Of a DNA stretch of 34,416 nt, positions 14,779 through 24,234 are shown one piece after another (position 1 is the first letter of the stretch; every line of letters begins with the position of its first letter). Made by a program: the position numbers and the translations under genes. The notes under the pieces were generated by a model that did no database searches, was not told where the DNA came from, and saw nothing but the letters and a program-made list of their open reading frames with translations. The stretch spans positions 1 to 34,416 of the forward strand of contig JADGBZ010000027.1 in NCBI GenBank assembly GCA_015231175.1, written 5' to 3'. Source of the DNA: Magnetococcales bacterium (GTDB lineage: Bacteria > Pseudomonadota > Magnetococcia > Magnetococcales > DC0425bin3).

Positions 14779-16890
14779 TCAAGACTGCGTGACATATTGT
14801 GCAATGTCCACCTCATCGATCTGTTCCGGAAGAAGGAATTTTTCGGCATACCTTTTATAGACACCGGATGTCAGGAACAACTTGAACAGATCGGGGTCGA
14901 TGTGGGAGTCCTTTTTGAGGAAGGAAAGGATCTTGATCGATTCTGAAAGTGTTTTGGCCTTTTTGTAGGGCCGATCACAGGCGGTCAGCGCCTCGAAAAT
15001 ATCGGCGATGGCCATGATGCGCATGGGGACGCTCAGTTGCCCGACCAACAACTTCCGTGGATAGCCGCTGCCCACCAGAGTCTCATGGTGGGTGCCGGCA
15101 TACTCTGGCACGCGGCGGAGATTTTTGGGCAGGGGCAGTTGTTCAAGCATCATCACGCTGTAGATGACGTGTTCAATGATTTTGAATCGCTCCTCCTCGG
15201 TCAGCGTGCCACGCCCGATGCTCAGGTTGTACACCTCACCCCGGTTGTACAGATGTTCGGGCACCTTGACCTTGAATCCCCATTTGGGGTCGAGAATGCG
15301 ATTGTCGGAGCGGGGGATGATATGTTGTCGCTTGTCGGCCAAAAGCTTTTCGGTGGTCGGGAGTGCAGGTGGCGACTCCGCATAGCGCTTGACCTCTTCG
15401 TAGGAGAGACCGAGGCGGTCGTCGAAGTGACGCTGCCAGGTCAGTTCGGCCAGGGAGTTGAGGCGTTTGATCTTGTCGGGCGTCATGAACTCACCGCCCA
15501 CGTTGCACTCGGCAATGAAGGCAAAATCATCTTTGAGTTGCGCCTGTTGGGAGGTAAAGTCGGCCAAGGCCTGCTGTGCATCCCCCCCTTGGATCTCTGT
15601 CTCCAATTGGCGAATCTTGGCGTCTCGCAGGAGCACCTCAAAGCGCGTCCGGACCTCGTGAATGCGGTCGTAGATAGTTTCAAGTTTGGTGGCCTTGTCC
15701 ACCACGTATTCAGGGGTCGTGACCTTGCCACAATCGTGCAGCCAGGCGCCGATTCTGAACTCCCGCCATTCGTCATCGGTCTTGAATTCAAAGTCGGCCA
15801 GGGGGCCTTCCTTGACCTTGCAGGCTTCCTGAGCCAGCATCATGCCAAGCTCGGGGACGCGCTCGCAGTGGCCGCCGGTGTAGGGGCTTTTCGCGTCGAT
15901 GGCACCGGCGATGATTTTGATCATCGAATCCAGGAGGATTTTCTGGGCCTCCAGGAGACGCTGCTGGTCAATGGCCACGGCTGCGGCGCTGGAAAACGAC
16001 TCCGCCAGAGCGATGCGTTCCGCCCAGGGCTCCGGTTGACCGGGGGCAATGAAATTGCAGACGATGCCGACCAGTGAGCTGTCGGAGGCCCGCAACGGCA
16101 CCGCGACCATCAACACGGTCTCCTGGCCGTAACGGCCATCCAACGCTTCCATGCCTGCGGGGCGGGGGTGGTGGATGGTATGCACGGTGGTCTGGCGCAG
16201 GTGGTCGATGGCCTTGCGGATCGGATGTGCATCATCGTTGAGGATGATGTTCTGCCAGGGGCCGGGCACGGGGCGGCTGCCTTTGCTCCACCGTTGCGAA
16301 CCTTCCTGGAGCAAATTTTTGGCATCATCGTAGAGGTAAATGACGCCACCGTCCCCCCCCAGGGCTTCGCGCATTTCGTGCACCACCCGGCCCAGAAGCT
16401 TGTCAAAGTCCCTCTCCCCTGACAGGGCGATGGTGACGCGCATGAATTTTTGGATGGTGTCCTTCATCTGGCGCATGGCCCGGCCCAAGCCGAACACTTC
16501 GCGAATGGGAGTGTCCAGGGGAATCTCGGTGGTGAAGTCGAAGACGCGGATGACTGCGGCCTGCCTCTTCAGAATGTCGAGTTGGTGGGAGATGCGCAGG
16601 GCCACCTTCCAGGCCAGAGGAATGGCCAGAACGACAGCCAGTGCCATGGCCAGAAACAGATGTTTGCCAGTCTCTACCAGAGCGGTGGCCAGATTGTCCG
16701 GATGGGTCTCAAGCAGTCCCCGAATTTCGAACAGGAGGTACAGGCCAAGAGCAAGCAACAAAGGCAGCATGATCAACAAAAAATAGAATGCGATGTGGTA
16801 GTGGAAGGGGTGATTGTTCCAGATACTCATCGGCTTTTTGGCGGCAGACCGGGTTGCGGCGGCAGGAGCGTTGGGGGCTTCGCTGTTCAT
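14779..16890 (-). CDS. Membrane GAF/HD-GYP signalling protein
   Basis: Predicted cyclic-di-GMP phosphodiesterase sensor of 703 residues from ATG 16890 (ATG 16971 would add 27 residues that look unlike the family). Order: cytoplasmic Ala-rich N-terminus, transmembrane helix (FYFLLIMLPLLLALGLYLLF), a short periplasmic or linker section, second helix (FLAMALAVVLAIPLAW), HAMP-like linker, GAF domain (about 165-320), then an HD-GYP domain. The metal-binding HD pair lies in WLHDCGKV at about 384 and the GYP signature in HHETLVGSGYP near 605, separated by an insert of roughly 150 residues, as seen in a subgroup of HD-GYP proteins. The first metal ligands appear intact, but activity needs proof. It is transcribed on the minus strand ahead of the ATPase gene, 43 bases away, and divergent from the nuo operon. 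Confidence 0.9.
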   Translation of the reverse strand: MNSEAPNAPAAATRSAAKKPMSIWNNHPFHYHIAFYFLLIMLPLLLALGLYLLFEIRGLLETHPDNLATALVETGKHLFLAMALAVVLAIPLAWKVALRISHQLDILKRQAAVIRVFDFTTEIPLDTPIREVFGLGRAMRQMKDTIQKFMRVTIALSGERDFDKLLGRVVHEMREALGGDGGVIYLYDDAKNLLQEGSQRWSKGSRPVPGPWQNIILNDDAHPIRKAIDHLRQTTVHTIHHPRPAGMEALDGRYGQETVLMVAVPLRASDSSLVGIVCNFIAPGQPEPWAERIALAESFSSAAAVAIDQQRLLEAQKILLDSMIKIIAGAIDAKSPYTGGHCERVPELGMMLAQEACKVKEGPLADFEFKTDDEWREFRIGAWLHDCGKVTTPEYVVDKATKLETIYDRIHEVRTRFEVLLRDAKIRQLETEIQGGDAQQALADFTSQQAQLKDDFAFIAECNVGGEFMTPDKIKRLNSLAELTWQRHFDDRLGLSYEEVKRYAESPPALPTTEKLLADKRQHIIPRSDNRILDPKWGFKVKVPEHLYNRGEVYNLSIGRGTLTEEERFKIIEHVIYSVMMLEQLPLPKNLRRVPEYAGTHHETLVGSGYPRKLLVGQLSVPMRIMAIADIFEALTACDRPYKKAKTLSESIKILSFLKKDSHIDPDLFKLFLTSGVYKRYAEKFLLPEQIDEVDIAQYVTQS

Positions 16891-17271
16891 GGGCCGATAT
16901 CTCGCAGAGGTTGTTCGGTGTTGGTGGAATCCACGGAAAAGCTTCAGATGGTGACTTTTGGCGCCGACCATGTTCCGACCGGCGGCATGCTGAGACCCGG
17001 AAAGTTTGCGTCAGAACTGCGATGTTTGTCCATGGTCTGCGATACTTCGTGCGACCAGACCGGAGGTAAAACCAGCCCGAACCGAAGTGGCATGGCGTTG
17101 AGGAGCGTAACCGGTTTTAAATGCGGTTGACGGAAGAGAGAACATTTCTGGGCTTGACCCGTTCCGGTCACCCGTGTTAAGTCAGAACACCCGGGTTCGC
17201 CCGGACAGGCAGAGGGCTTACGTTGGCGTGGGTATCGACGGAAGAGAAGAGTCGACGCGGAAGGGGCGACG
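16891..17271. promoter_or_regulatory. Divergent HD-GYP/nuo upstream region with candidate promoter
   Basis: No gene is evident. On the plus strand TTGACC at 17154-17159 and TTAAGT at 17177-17182 lie 17 bases apart and could be a sigma-70 promoter for the nuo operon. Just downstream CCGGG-TTCG-CCCGG (17191-17204) would form a small stable hairpin in the nuoA leader. Neither is proven. Confidence 0.4.
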
Positions 17272-17628
17272 ATGCTGGAAAACTATTTTCCGGTCCTGGT
17301 TTTTCTTTTTCTGGCCGGGGGTCTGGGCGTCTTCATGCTGGGCGGCTCCTACCTGTTGGGGTTCAAGCGCAGAAACGCCGAGAAGGAGAGTCAGTACGAG
17401 TGCGGTTTCAGCCCGATGGGGCGGATCCGCCTTCAGTTTGATGTCCGCTACTACCTGCTGGCCATTTTGTTCATCGTCTTCGATATCGAAGCGGCCTTCA
17501 TGTTTCCCTGGGCGGTGGCCTTCCGGGATATCGGCTTCATCGGTTTTGTCGAAATGATCCTGTTCTTGGTTGTGCTCTTGGTCGGTTATGCCTATGCCTG
17601 GAAAAAGGGGGCTTTGGAATGGGAATGA
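17272..17628 (+). CDS. nuoA: NADH-quinone oxidoreductase subunit A
   Basis: Small membrane subunit of respiratory complex I, sitting near the quinone cavity. The 118-residue protein has three transmembrane helices (residues about 5-28, 63-82 and 90-110). The conserved loop YECGFSPMG carries the family's Cys, and [19 protein letters not shown] is the second-helix signature with its acidic pair. AAGGGG precedes ATG 17272. It starts the 14-gene operon and overlaps nuoB by 10 bases. Confidence 0.97.
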   Translation: MLENYFPVLVFLFLAGGLGVFMLGGSYLLGFKRRNAEKESQYECGFSPMGRIRLQFDVRYYLLAILFIVFDIEAAFMFPWAVAFRDIGFIGFVEMILFLVVLLVGYAYAWKKGALEWE

Positions 17629-18128
17629 TTGAGGAAGTCCGCCAGGAGCTGGATGACCGGGGGTTCCTGTTGACCGGGGTCGATAAACTGGTCAACTGGG
17701 CGCGCACATCTTCCATGTGGCCGATGACTTTCGGATTGGCCTGTTGTGCAGTGGAGTTTATGCAGGCTGGCGGCAGCCGTTACGACCTGGACCGCTTCGG
17801 CATGGTTCCCCGGGGGAGCCCCAGACAGTCCGATGTGATCATCGTGGCCGGCACCCTGACCAACAAGATGGCCCCCGTCCTGCGCAAGCTCTACGATCAG
17901 ATGCCGGAGCCGCGTTGGGTCATTTCCATGGGTTCCTGTGCCAACGGTGGCGGTTACTACCACTACTCCTATGCTGTGGTGCGGGGTTGCGCCCGGGTCT
18001 TGCCGGTGGATGTCTACGTGCCCGGATGCCCGCCGACCGCCGAGGCCCTGCTGTACGGCATTTTGCAGCTGCATCGGAAAATTCACCGCACCAACACTTT
18101 CTCGACGGGTTGGGGCGCCTCGACATGA
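17619..18128 (+). CDS. nuoB: NADH-quinone oxidoreductase subunit B
   Basis: Hydrophilic subunit carrying the terminal [4Fe-4S] cluster N2, which hands electrons to quinone. All four cluster ligands are present: adjacent Cys42-Cys43 in LACCAVE, Cys107 in GSCANGGG and Cys137 in PGCPPT. Length 169 residues is normal. It shares ATGA with nuoC at 18125-18128, so the subunits are coupled in translation. Confidence 0.98.
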   Translation: MGMIEEVRQELDDRGFLLTGVDKLVNWARTSSMWPMTFGLACCAVEFMQAGGSRYDLDRFGMVPRGSPRQSDVIIVAGTLTNKMAPVLRKLYDQMPEPRWVISMGSCANGGGYYHYSYAVVRGCARVLPVDVYVPGCPPTAEALLYGILQLHRKIHRTNTFSTGWGAST

Positions 18129-18679
18129 CACCCGCAAAGCTCGACCGTTTGGAGGGGTTCCTGACCGAAAAATTTTCCGGTCTGCGGCGCGAGCGTGCCG
18201 GAGCGGCCTTGGTGGTTTGGGTGGATCCGGAGAACCTCGTGGCCACCATGACCCGCCTGCGGGATGATGCCGATCTGGATTTTCGTCTGTTGATCGACCT
18301 GGCCGGGGTTCACTACCCGGAGCGGGAAAAACCCCTTGAGGTGGTCTACCAGTTGTTGTCCGTGTATCGGAATCACCGTCTGCGGGTCAAGGTTCCTTTG
18401 CGCGATGGCGAGCCTATCCCCTCCGTGATCGGGGTCTGGAGCAGCGCCAACTGGTATGAACGGGAAGCTTACGAGATGTTTGGCATCCTGTTCTCCGGGC
18501 ATCCAGATTTGCGCCGTCTGTTGACGGAGTATGATTTTGACGGTTACCCCTTGCGCAAGGAGTTTCCAGTGACGGGCCATTTTGAGGTCCGCTACGATCC
18601 AAATCAGGGGCGCGTGGTGCGGGAACCCGTTCAGCTGGGCATTCCGGATCGCGAATCTTACGGTCGCAAACGGATCTGA
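18125..18679 (+). CDS. nuoC: NADH-quinone oxidoreductase subunit C
   Basis: The 30-kDa-type subunit, 184 residues from ATG 18125; the frame is open further upstream but only as a shadow of nuoB. The family motif [14 protein letters not shown] followed by [23 protein letters not shown] matches the conserved C-terminal half. It is separate from nuoD, not fused as in Escherichia coli. The ATGA overlap with nuoB supports this start. Confidence 0.97.
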   Translation: MTPAKLDRLEGFLTEKFSGLRRERAGAALVVWVDPENLVATMTRLRDDADLDFRLLIDLAGVHYPEREKPLEVVYQLLSVYRNHRLRVKVPLRDGEPIPSVIGVWSSANWYEREAYEMFGILFSGHPDLRRLLTEYDFDGYPLRKEFPVTGHFEVRYDPNQGRVVREPVQLGIPDRESYGRKRI

Positions 18680-18714
18680 ACCCGATTCGGTATGGGGGAG
18701 TGAGGAAAAGTCTG

Positions 18715-19896
18715 ATGCCCGATAGCGAACAGCTCCAGAGTTACACGCTCAACTTCGGTCCCCAACACCCGGCTGCCCATGGGGTGCTGCGCCTGGTGCT
18801 GGAGTTGGATGGCGAAATGGTGGTACGGGCCGATCCACACATCGGTTTTTTGCATCGGGGAACAGAAAAGCTTCTTGAGCACAAGACCTATCTCCAGGGT
18901 CTTCCCTACTTTGACCGCCTGGACTACATGTCCCCCATGGCACAGGAGTATCCGTGGGTGCTGGCCATCGAGCGGATGCTGGGGATCCAGGCGCCGGAAC
19001 GGGCCCAGTATATCCGAGTGATCTTTGCCGAGCTGACCCGCATCCTGAACCATCTTTTGTTCCTGGGCGCCCATGGTCTGGATGTCGGCGCCATGACCAT
19101 GTTTATCTACAGCTTCCGGGAACGGGAGCGTATTCTTGACATGTCCGAGGCGGTGTGTGGGGCGCGGATCCATGCGGCCTACTTCCGCCCCGGTGGCGTG
19201 GCGATGGATCTTCCGGATGGTCTGATCGAGAAGATCAAGGAGTTTGCCCAGGATTTTCCGGCAAAGATTGACGAATATGAGACCCTGTTGACCGGGAACC
19301 GCATCTGGAAGCAGCGCCTTGTCGATATTGGCGTCGTCTCTCCAGAACAGGCGCTGGATCTTGGCTTTGTCGGCCCCATGCTGCGTGGGTCGGGCATCGC
19401 CTACGACCTGCGCAAAGCGGAACCCTACGATGTCTATGATCGGTTGGATTTCGATATTCCAATCGGCAAAAATGGCGATTGTTATGATCGGTATCTGGTT
19501 CGGGTCGAGGAGTTGCGCCAGAGCAACCGGATCATTTTGCAGTGCCTGGAACAGATGCCCTCCGGCCCGGTCAGGCATGACGACTTCAAGGTTTCTACCC
19601 CCTATCGCGAAGAGATGCAAAGCGGCATGGAGTCGCTGATCCACCACTTCAAGCTGCACTCGGAAGGGTTTACCGTGCCAGCCGGGGAGATTTACACGGC
19701 TGTGGAGACTCCCAAGGGGGAGATGGGGGTCTACCTCGTGTCGGATGGGACCAACAAACCCTACCGGGTCAAGATCCGGGCAGCCGGCTTCAACCATTTG
19801 CAGGCTATTGAGCCTATGGTCAAGGGGCATTTGCTGGCCGATGTCACCACCTGCGTGGGAACGATCGATATTGTGTTTGGCGAGATTGACCGCTGA
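18715..19896 (+). CDS. nuoD: NADH-quinone oxidoreductase subunit D
   Basis: The 49-kDa-type subunit, forming the quinone pocket with NuoB. ATG 18715 has GAGGAAAA upstream; a GTG at 18700 is the alternative. The start [16 protein letters not shown] and [17 protein letters not shown] are family signatures. Residue Arg48 in [11 protein letters not shown] corresponds to the arginine of mitochondrial NDUFS2 that NDUFAF7 dimethylates near cluster N2. A member of that methyltransferase family is encoded downstream at 32058. Length 393 is normal. Confidence 0.98.
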   Translation: MPDSEQLQSYTLNFGPQHPAAHGVLRLVLELDGEMVVRADPHIGFLHRGTEKLLEHKTYLQGLPYFDRLDYMSPMAQEYPWVLAIERMLGIQAPERAQYIRVIFAELTRILNHLLFLGAHGLDVGAMTMFIYSFRERERILDMSEAVCGARIHAAYFRPGGVAMDLPDGLIEKIKEFAQDFPAKIDEYETLLTGNRIWKQRLVDIGVVSPEQALDLGFVGPMLRGSGIAYDLRKAEPYDVYDRLDFDIPIGKNGDCYDRYLVRVEELRQSNRIILQCLEQMPSGPVRHDDFKVSTPYREEMQSGMESLIHHFKLHSEGFTVPAGEIYTAVETPKGEMGVYLVSDGTNKPYRVKIRAAGFNHLQAIEPMVKGHLLADVTTCVGTIDIVFGEIDR

Positions 19897-19936
19897 TGGA
19901 CGCCCCCTTTACCGTGAGACGTGAGACGCGACAATC

Positions 19937-20452
19937 ATGAGTGAATCACCGGGAGAGACCAGTGGCGAAGTGAAACCGTGTTTTTCACCTGCGGCGTTGC
20001 GTGAGGTGGAAACGATTTATGCCCGCTATCCGGCAGAGTATCGGCGCTCTGCGTTGCTGCCCATCCTGCATCTGGCACAGCGGGAGTTTGGCGGCTGGCT
20101 CTCCCGCGAGGCGCTGGCCTATGTGGCTGAGCTGACAGGTATTCCCCCGGTCCGGGTCAACGAGGTGGCGACTTTTTACACGATGTACAACCTGCGGCCC
20201 GTGGGCCGGTATCACGTCCAGGTCTGCACCAATATTTCGTGCTGGCTGTGTGGCTCGGATGCGGTGGTGAAGGCGTTGCAGGAGAGGTTGCAGCTCGGCT
20301 GGGGTGAAACGAGCGTGGATGGCCGGTTCACCCTGTCGGAGGTTGAATGCCTGGGGGCTTGTGTCAACGCGCCCGCCGTGCAGATCAATGATGACTATCA
20401 TGAGGATTTGACGCCCGACAAGGTGGCGGAAATCATTGACCGGCTTCCCTGA
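19937..20452 (+). CDS. nuoE: NADH-quinone oxidoreductase subunit E
   Basis: The 24-kDa-type thioredoxin-like subunit with [2Fe-2S] cluster N1a. Ligands are present as C-x4-C (Cys97, Cys102) and C-x3-C (Cys138, Cys142 in VECLGACVNAP). The N-terminal helical part contains the family motif VNEVATFYTMYN. Length 171 residues. The gap to nuoD is 40 bases and to nuoF 29. Confidence 0.97.
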   Translation: MSESPGETSGEVKPCFSPAALREVETIYARYPAEYRRSALLPILHLAQREFGGWLSREALAYVAELTGIPPVRVNEVATFYTMYNLRPVGRYHVQVCTNISCWLCGSDAVVKALQERLQLGWGETSVDGRFTLSEVECLGACVNAPAVQINDDYHEDLTPDKVAEIIDRLP

Positions 20453-20481
20453 ACGGAACCGGTCCAATGGAAGGTGCTGGC

Positions 20482-21762
20482 ATGACTGAAACACCCGGGG
20501 AGAGAGTCGTATACCGCAACGTGGATCGCCAGGACGGTCATCTGCTGGCCGTGGCCCGGGAGCATGGCGCCTACGAAGCGGCCCGCAAGGCGCTGGCCAT
20601 GAGCCGCGAGGCGGTGATCGACGAGGTGAAAAAGTCCAATCTGCGGGGGCGGGGCGGGGCCGGTTTTCCGGCTGGCATGAAGTGGTCGTTCATTCCCAAG
20701 GATACCAAACGCCCGCACTATCTGATCTGCAACGCCGATGAGGGCGAACCCGGAACCTGCAAGGATCGGGAAATTTTGCGGCGCGATCCCCACCTGCTGA
20801 TCGAAGGGATGATCATCGCCGCCTATGCCGTGCAGGCCGAACGCGGCTACATCTACATTCGCGGCGAATTTTACCGCGAGACCGAGCGCCTCCAACAAGC
20901 TGTGGACGATGCCATCGCTGCCGGGATTCTGGGAGATAACGTCCTGGAGAGTGGTCACCGGTTTCATCTGGCGGTCCACCGGGGCGCCGGGGCCTACGTC
21001 TGCGGTGAAGAGACAGGCCTGATCGAGTCTCTGGAAGGAAAAAAGGGCCAGCCGCGTCTGAAACCCCCGTTTCCGGCCAATGTGGGATTGTACGATTGCC
21101 CCACGGTGATCAACAACGTGGAGACCCTGGCGGCGGTGCCGGCCATCCTGGCCAAAGGGGGGGAGTGGTATGCCGGGTTGGGTGTGCCCAAATCGAATGG
21201 CACCAAGGTGTTCAGCGTGTCGGGCCATGTGGTGCGTCCTGGCAACTATGAGGTGCCGCTGGGCATTCCACTAAAAAAATTGATCGAAGAGTACGCCGGC
21301 GGGGTACGCGGGGGTTGGGACAACCTGAAGGGGGTGATCCCCGGCGGCTCCTCCACGCCCGTTCTGCGGGCCGAGGTGTGCGCCACCATTGCCATGGACT
21401 ACGAATCCCTGGCCAAGGCCGGGACCATGTTGGGGGCCGGTTCGGTGATCGTGATGGACAAATCGGTCTGCATCGTGCGGGCCATTGCACGGCTGTCGCG
21501 ATTTTATCGGCATGAGTCGTGTGGACAATGCACCCCCTGCCGGGAAGGAACGGGTTGGCTGGCGCAGATCATGAACCGCCTGGAAGCGGGGCATGGCGCC
21601 GTGGGTGATGTCGAGTTGTTGAAAAACATTTGTGACAACATATCGGGCAAGACCATCTGCGCCCTGGGTGATGCGGCGGCCATGCCGGTTGCCGGGGCCA
21701 TCCGGGCTTTTCCGGAAGAGTTTGATTATCATATCAAGCACGGTCGGTGCATGGTGGGATGA
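20482..21762 (+). CDS. nuoF: NADH-quinone oxidoreductase subunit F
   Basis: The 51-kDa-type NADH-binding flavoprotein: it oxidises NADH with FMN and passes electrons to [4Fe-4S] cluster N3. The glycine-rich LRGRGGAGFPAGMKW and NADEGEPGTCKDR motifs are intact. Cluster ligands are Cys347, Cys350, Cys353 (SCGQCTPCREG) and Cys393. I choose ATG 20482, with AAGGTG about 9 bases upstream, over ATG 20467. Length 426 is normal. Confidence 0.98.
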   Translation: MTETPGERVVYRNVDRQDGHLLAVAREHGAYEAARKALAMSREAVIDEVKKSNLRGRGGAGFPAGMKWSFIPKDTKRPHYLICNADEGEPGTCKDREILRRDPHLLIEGMIIAAYAVQAERGYIYIRGEFYRETERLQQAVDDAIAAGILGDNVLESGHRFHLAVHRGAGAYVCGEETGLIESLEGKKGQPRLKPPFPANVGLYDCPTVINNVETLAAVPAILAKGGEWYAGLGVPKSNGTKVFSVSGHVVRPGNYEVPLGIPLKKLIEEYAGGVRGGWDNLKGVIPGGSSTPVLRAEVCATIAMDYESLAKAGTMLGAGSVIVMDKSVCIVRAIARLSRFYRHESCGQCTPCREGTGWLAQIMNRLEAGHGAVGDVELLKNICDNISGKTICALGDAAAMPVAGAIRAFPEEFDYHIKHGRCMVG

Positions 21763-21777
21763 GGAGCGACGGAGACG

Positions 21778-24183
21778 ATGCCTACCCTGATCATCAACGG
21801 TAAGGAGGTCACGGTCGAACCGGGAACGACCATCATGGAGGCCGCCCGGCGACTGGAGATCCACATTCCCCATTTTTGCTTCCACCCCGGATTGTCGGTG
21901 GCGGGGAATTGCCGGATGTGCATGGTGGAGGTGGAGAAGATGCCGCGTCCCGTGGCCTCCTGCGCCATGCCGGTCGCCGAAGGGATGGTGGTGCAGACGG
22001 AAAGTGCGTTGGCCCAGAAGGCCCGCAAAGGGGTGATGGAGCTTTTGCTCATTAACCATCCTCTGGATTGTCCGGTCTGTGACCAGGGGGGGGAGTGCGA
22101 CCTCCAGGATCTGGCCCTGAAGTATGGCCCGGATCGGAGCCGGTATACGGTGACCAAACGCCAGGTTCGCAACAAGGATCTGGGCCCGCTGATCGAAACC
22201 GAGATGGACCGCTGCATCCATTGCACCCGCTGCATCCGTTTTTCGCAGGAGGTGGCCGGTGTCGAAGAGATGGGGGCCATGCATCGCGGCGACCATATGG
22301 AGGTGGGGCCCTGGGTGGAGGGCGTCCTCAGCTCCGAGATGGCGGGCAACATGGCAGAGATCTGTCCCGTTGGCGCCTTGAACGACAAGCCGTTCCACTT
22401 TCAGGCCCGGGGGTGGGAGTTGCAGACGGTGGACGGTGTTTGCGGTCACTGCGCGGTGGGCTGCCAGGTGCGTTGGCAATCCCAGCAGGGCCGCATCAAG
22501 AGGGTTCGGGCTGGCCACTGTGCCCCGATCCATGGCGATTGGATTTGCGACAAGGGGCGCTTTGCCTATGACGGGTTGTCCGTGGCGCGCCTGACCATGC
22601 CCATGCTCCGCAAGGAGGAGGTTCTGGCGGCAACGACCTGGAAGGCGGCGCTTGCCCGGGCTGGGGAGATTTTGCGTGGCGTGGCCCCGGAGGAGATCGC
22701 CGGGCTGGCGGGTGAGTATCACCTGAGCGCCGAGGATCTCTTTGCGTTTCAGGATCTGCTGCGCTATGCCGTCGGGACGCCGCATCTGGACCATCGGTTG
22801 CGGCAGAGGGATTTCAGCGGGGACGAACACCCCCTGACGCGGGGTGACCTGCTGTTGAATACCCCTCTGGCGGATTGGCCGCAGGCGGATTGTATCGTTC
22901 TGGTCGGCTGTGATCCGCGCCAGGAAGCGCCCATCTTGAACTGGCGCGTCCGGCAGGCGGCTCTGGCGGGGGCCAGGGTGTTCTCTGTCAACCCGCGCCG
23001 TTTGCATGCGACCTTTCCAGGCCTGGAGGAGCTGGTGCAGCCGCCTGGCCTTGAAGGGGAGTTTCTGGATCAGGTGTTGAAGGCGCTCAAGGCCAAGAAA
23101 GCGGGGGCGACGCCGGCGGCCCGCGTGGCAGCCGCCCTGAAGGGAGCGCAGCGACCCGTGTTGCTTCTGGGGGCGCATGCAGTCAACCATCCGCAGGCGG
23201 AAGTGCTGCGGCGGCAGGCGGTGGCGATCCTGGAAGGGTGTGGCGGCCTGGCCGGGGCGTGGCGTGGTTACAATCGTCTGACTGCTCCGGGGAGTTCCGT
23301 GACCGCCCAAGACATGGGGGTCGTGCCGCATCGCGGGCCTGGATATCGGCCCATGGCGCAGGTTGGTTACCACGCCACCGAAATCTTGCGTCGGGCAGCC
23401 GAGGGTACGATCAAGGTGCTCGTGCTGCTGGCGACGGACCCCCTTTTGGATGGGGTGGATGCGGATCTGGCCCGTGCGGCCATAAGTCGCGCCCAGGTGA
23501 TCTGGATCGGCGCCCATCGCTCGCCCACGATGGAGCGGGCGGCGGTTGTGCTGCCTGCCGCCGTTGCCATGCCGGAACAGGATGCCCTGACCACCAACGC
23601 CGAAGGGCGGGTGCAGCGGAGCGCCCAGTCCGTGCCTCCGCCGGGAGACGCACGACCGGTGTGGCGTATCATGCGCGCCTTGAGTGACCATCTCTCCCGC
23701 CCCCTGGGATACAACAACCTGGCGGCGTTGCGTGCGGCCATCATTGCAGTGGACCCGGCTTATGATGTGCTGACGCTGCCTGTCGGGGAGTTGTCCCCGC
23801 TGCCGTCGGCTCTGATGGTGACGACGGGGTTGGCGGCCAAGTTCAAGGCAGCGGCTGCGACCACAAGGAGCGGGTTGACTCTGGTTTTGGAGCCCTCGCT
23901 CTGGCGCTCGGATACCGTGGCACGCGCTTCGGTCACCATGGAAAAACTCGCTGTGCGTCAGCAGGTGCGGATCAATCCCGGCGATGCTGGGCGCCTGGGG
24001 GTCGGCGAGGGTCAAAGGGTGCGCCTGACCTGCGGCGACAAGAGTGTGGATGCGGTTGCCACATGCGATGGCGCCATTCCCGAAGGGATGCTGTTTGGCC
24101 ACCATGGCGTGGAGGGCGAAGGTGTACAGAGCCTGTGCAGTTGGGAGACGGGTTCTCCTGCCGTCAATGTGACGGTGTCGTAG
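21778..24183 (+). CDS. nuoG: NADH-quinone oxidoreductase subunit G, with N7 ligands
   Basis: The 75-kDa-type subunit, 801 residues. Its N-terminal ferredoxin-like domain holds N1b (Cys34, 45, 48, 62). N5 has His94, Cys98, 101, 107 and N4 has Cys146, 149, 152, 196. A molybdopterin-oxidoreductase-like domain follows. Cys222, 225, 229 and 257 form C-x2-C-x3-C-x27-C, the pattern of the extra cluster N7 found in E. coli and Thermus but lost in mitochondria. The C-terminal part is degenerate in molybdopterin binding, as usual. The nuoE-F-G trio forms the electron-input module. Confidence 0.97.
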   Translation: MPTLIINGKEVTVEPGTTIMEAARRLEIHIPHFCFHPGLSVAGNCRMCMVEVEKMPRPVASCAMPVAEGMVVQTESALAQKARKGVMELLLINHPLDCPVCDQGGECDLQDLALKYGPDRSRYTVTKRQVRNKDLGPLIETEMDRCIHCTRCIRFSQEVAGVEEMGAMHRGDHMEVGPWVEGVLSSEMAGNMAEICPVGALNDKPFHFQARGWELQTVDGVCGHCAVGCQVRWQSQQGRIKRVRAGHCAPIHGDWICDKGRFAYDGLSVARLTMPMLRKEEVLAATTWKAALARAGEILRGVAPEEIAGLAGEYHLSAEDLFAFQDLLRYAVGTPHLDHRLRQRDFSGDEHPLTRGDLLLNTPLADWPQADCIVLVGCDPRQEAPILNWRVRQAALAGARVFSVNPRRLHATFPGLEELVQPPGLEGEFLDQVLKALKAKKAGATPAARVAAALKGAQRPVLLLGAHAVNHPQAEVLRRQAVAILEGCGGLAGAWRGYNRLTAPGSSVTAQDMGVVPHRGPGYRPMAQVGYHATEILRRAAEGTIKVLVLLATDPLLDGVDADLARAAISRAQVIWIGAHRSPTMERAAVVLPAAVAMPEQDALTTNAEGRVQRSAQSVPPPGDARPVWRIMRALSDHLSRPLGYNNLAALRAAIIAVDPAYDVLTLPVGELSPLPSALMVTTGLAAKFKAAAATTRSGLTLVLEPSLWRSDTVARASVTMEKLAVRQQVRINPGDAGRLGVGEGQRVRLTCGDKSVDAVATCDGAIPEGMLFGHHGVEGEGVQSLCSWETGSPAVNVTVS

Positions 24184-24234
24184 CGGGCGAGGGTCAGTGA
24201 CACGACAGAGCTGAGAGTGGAACCGGGACAGAGC

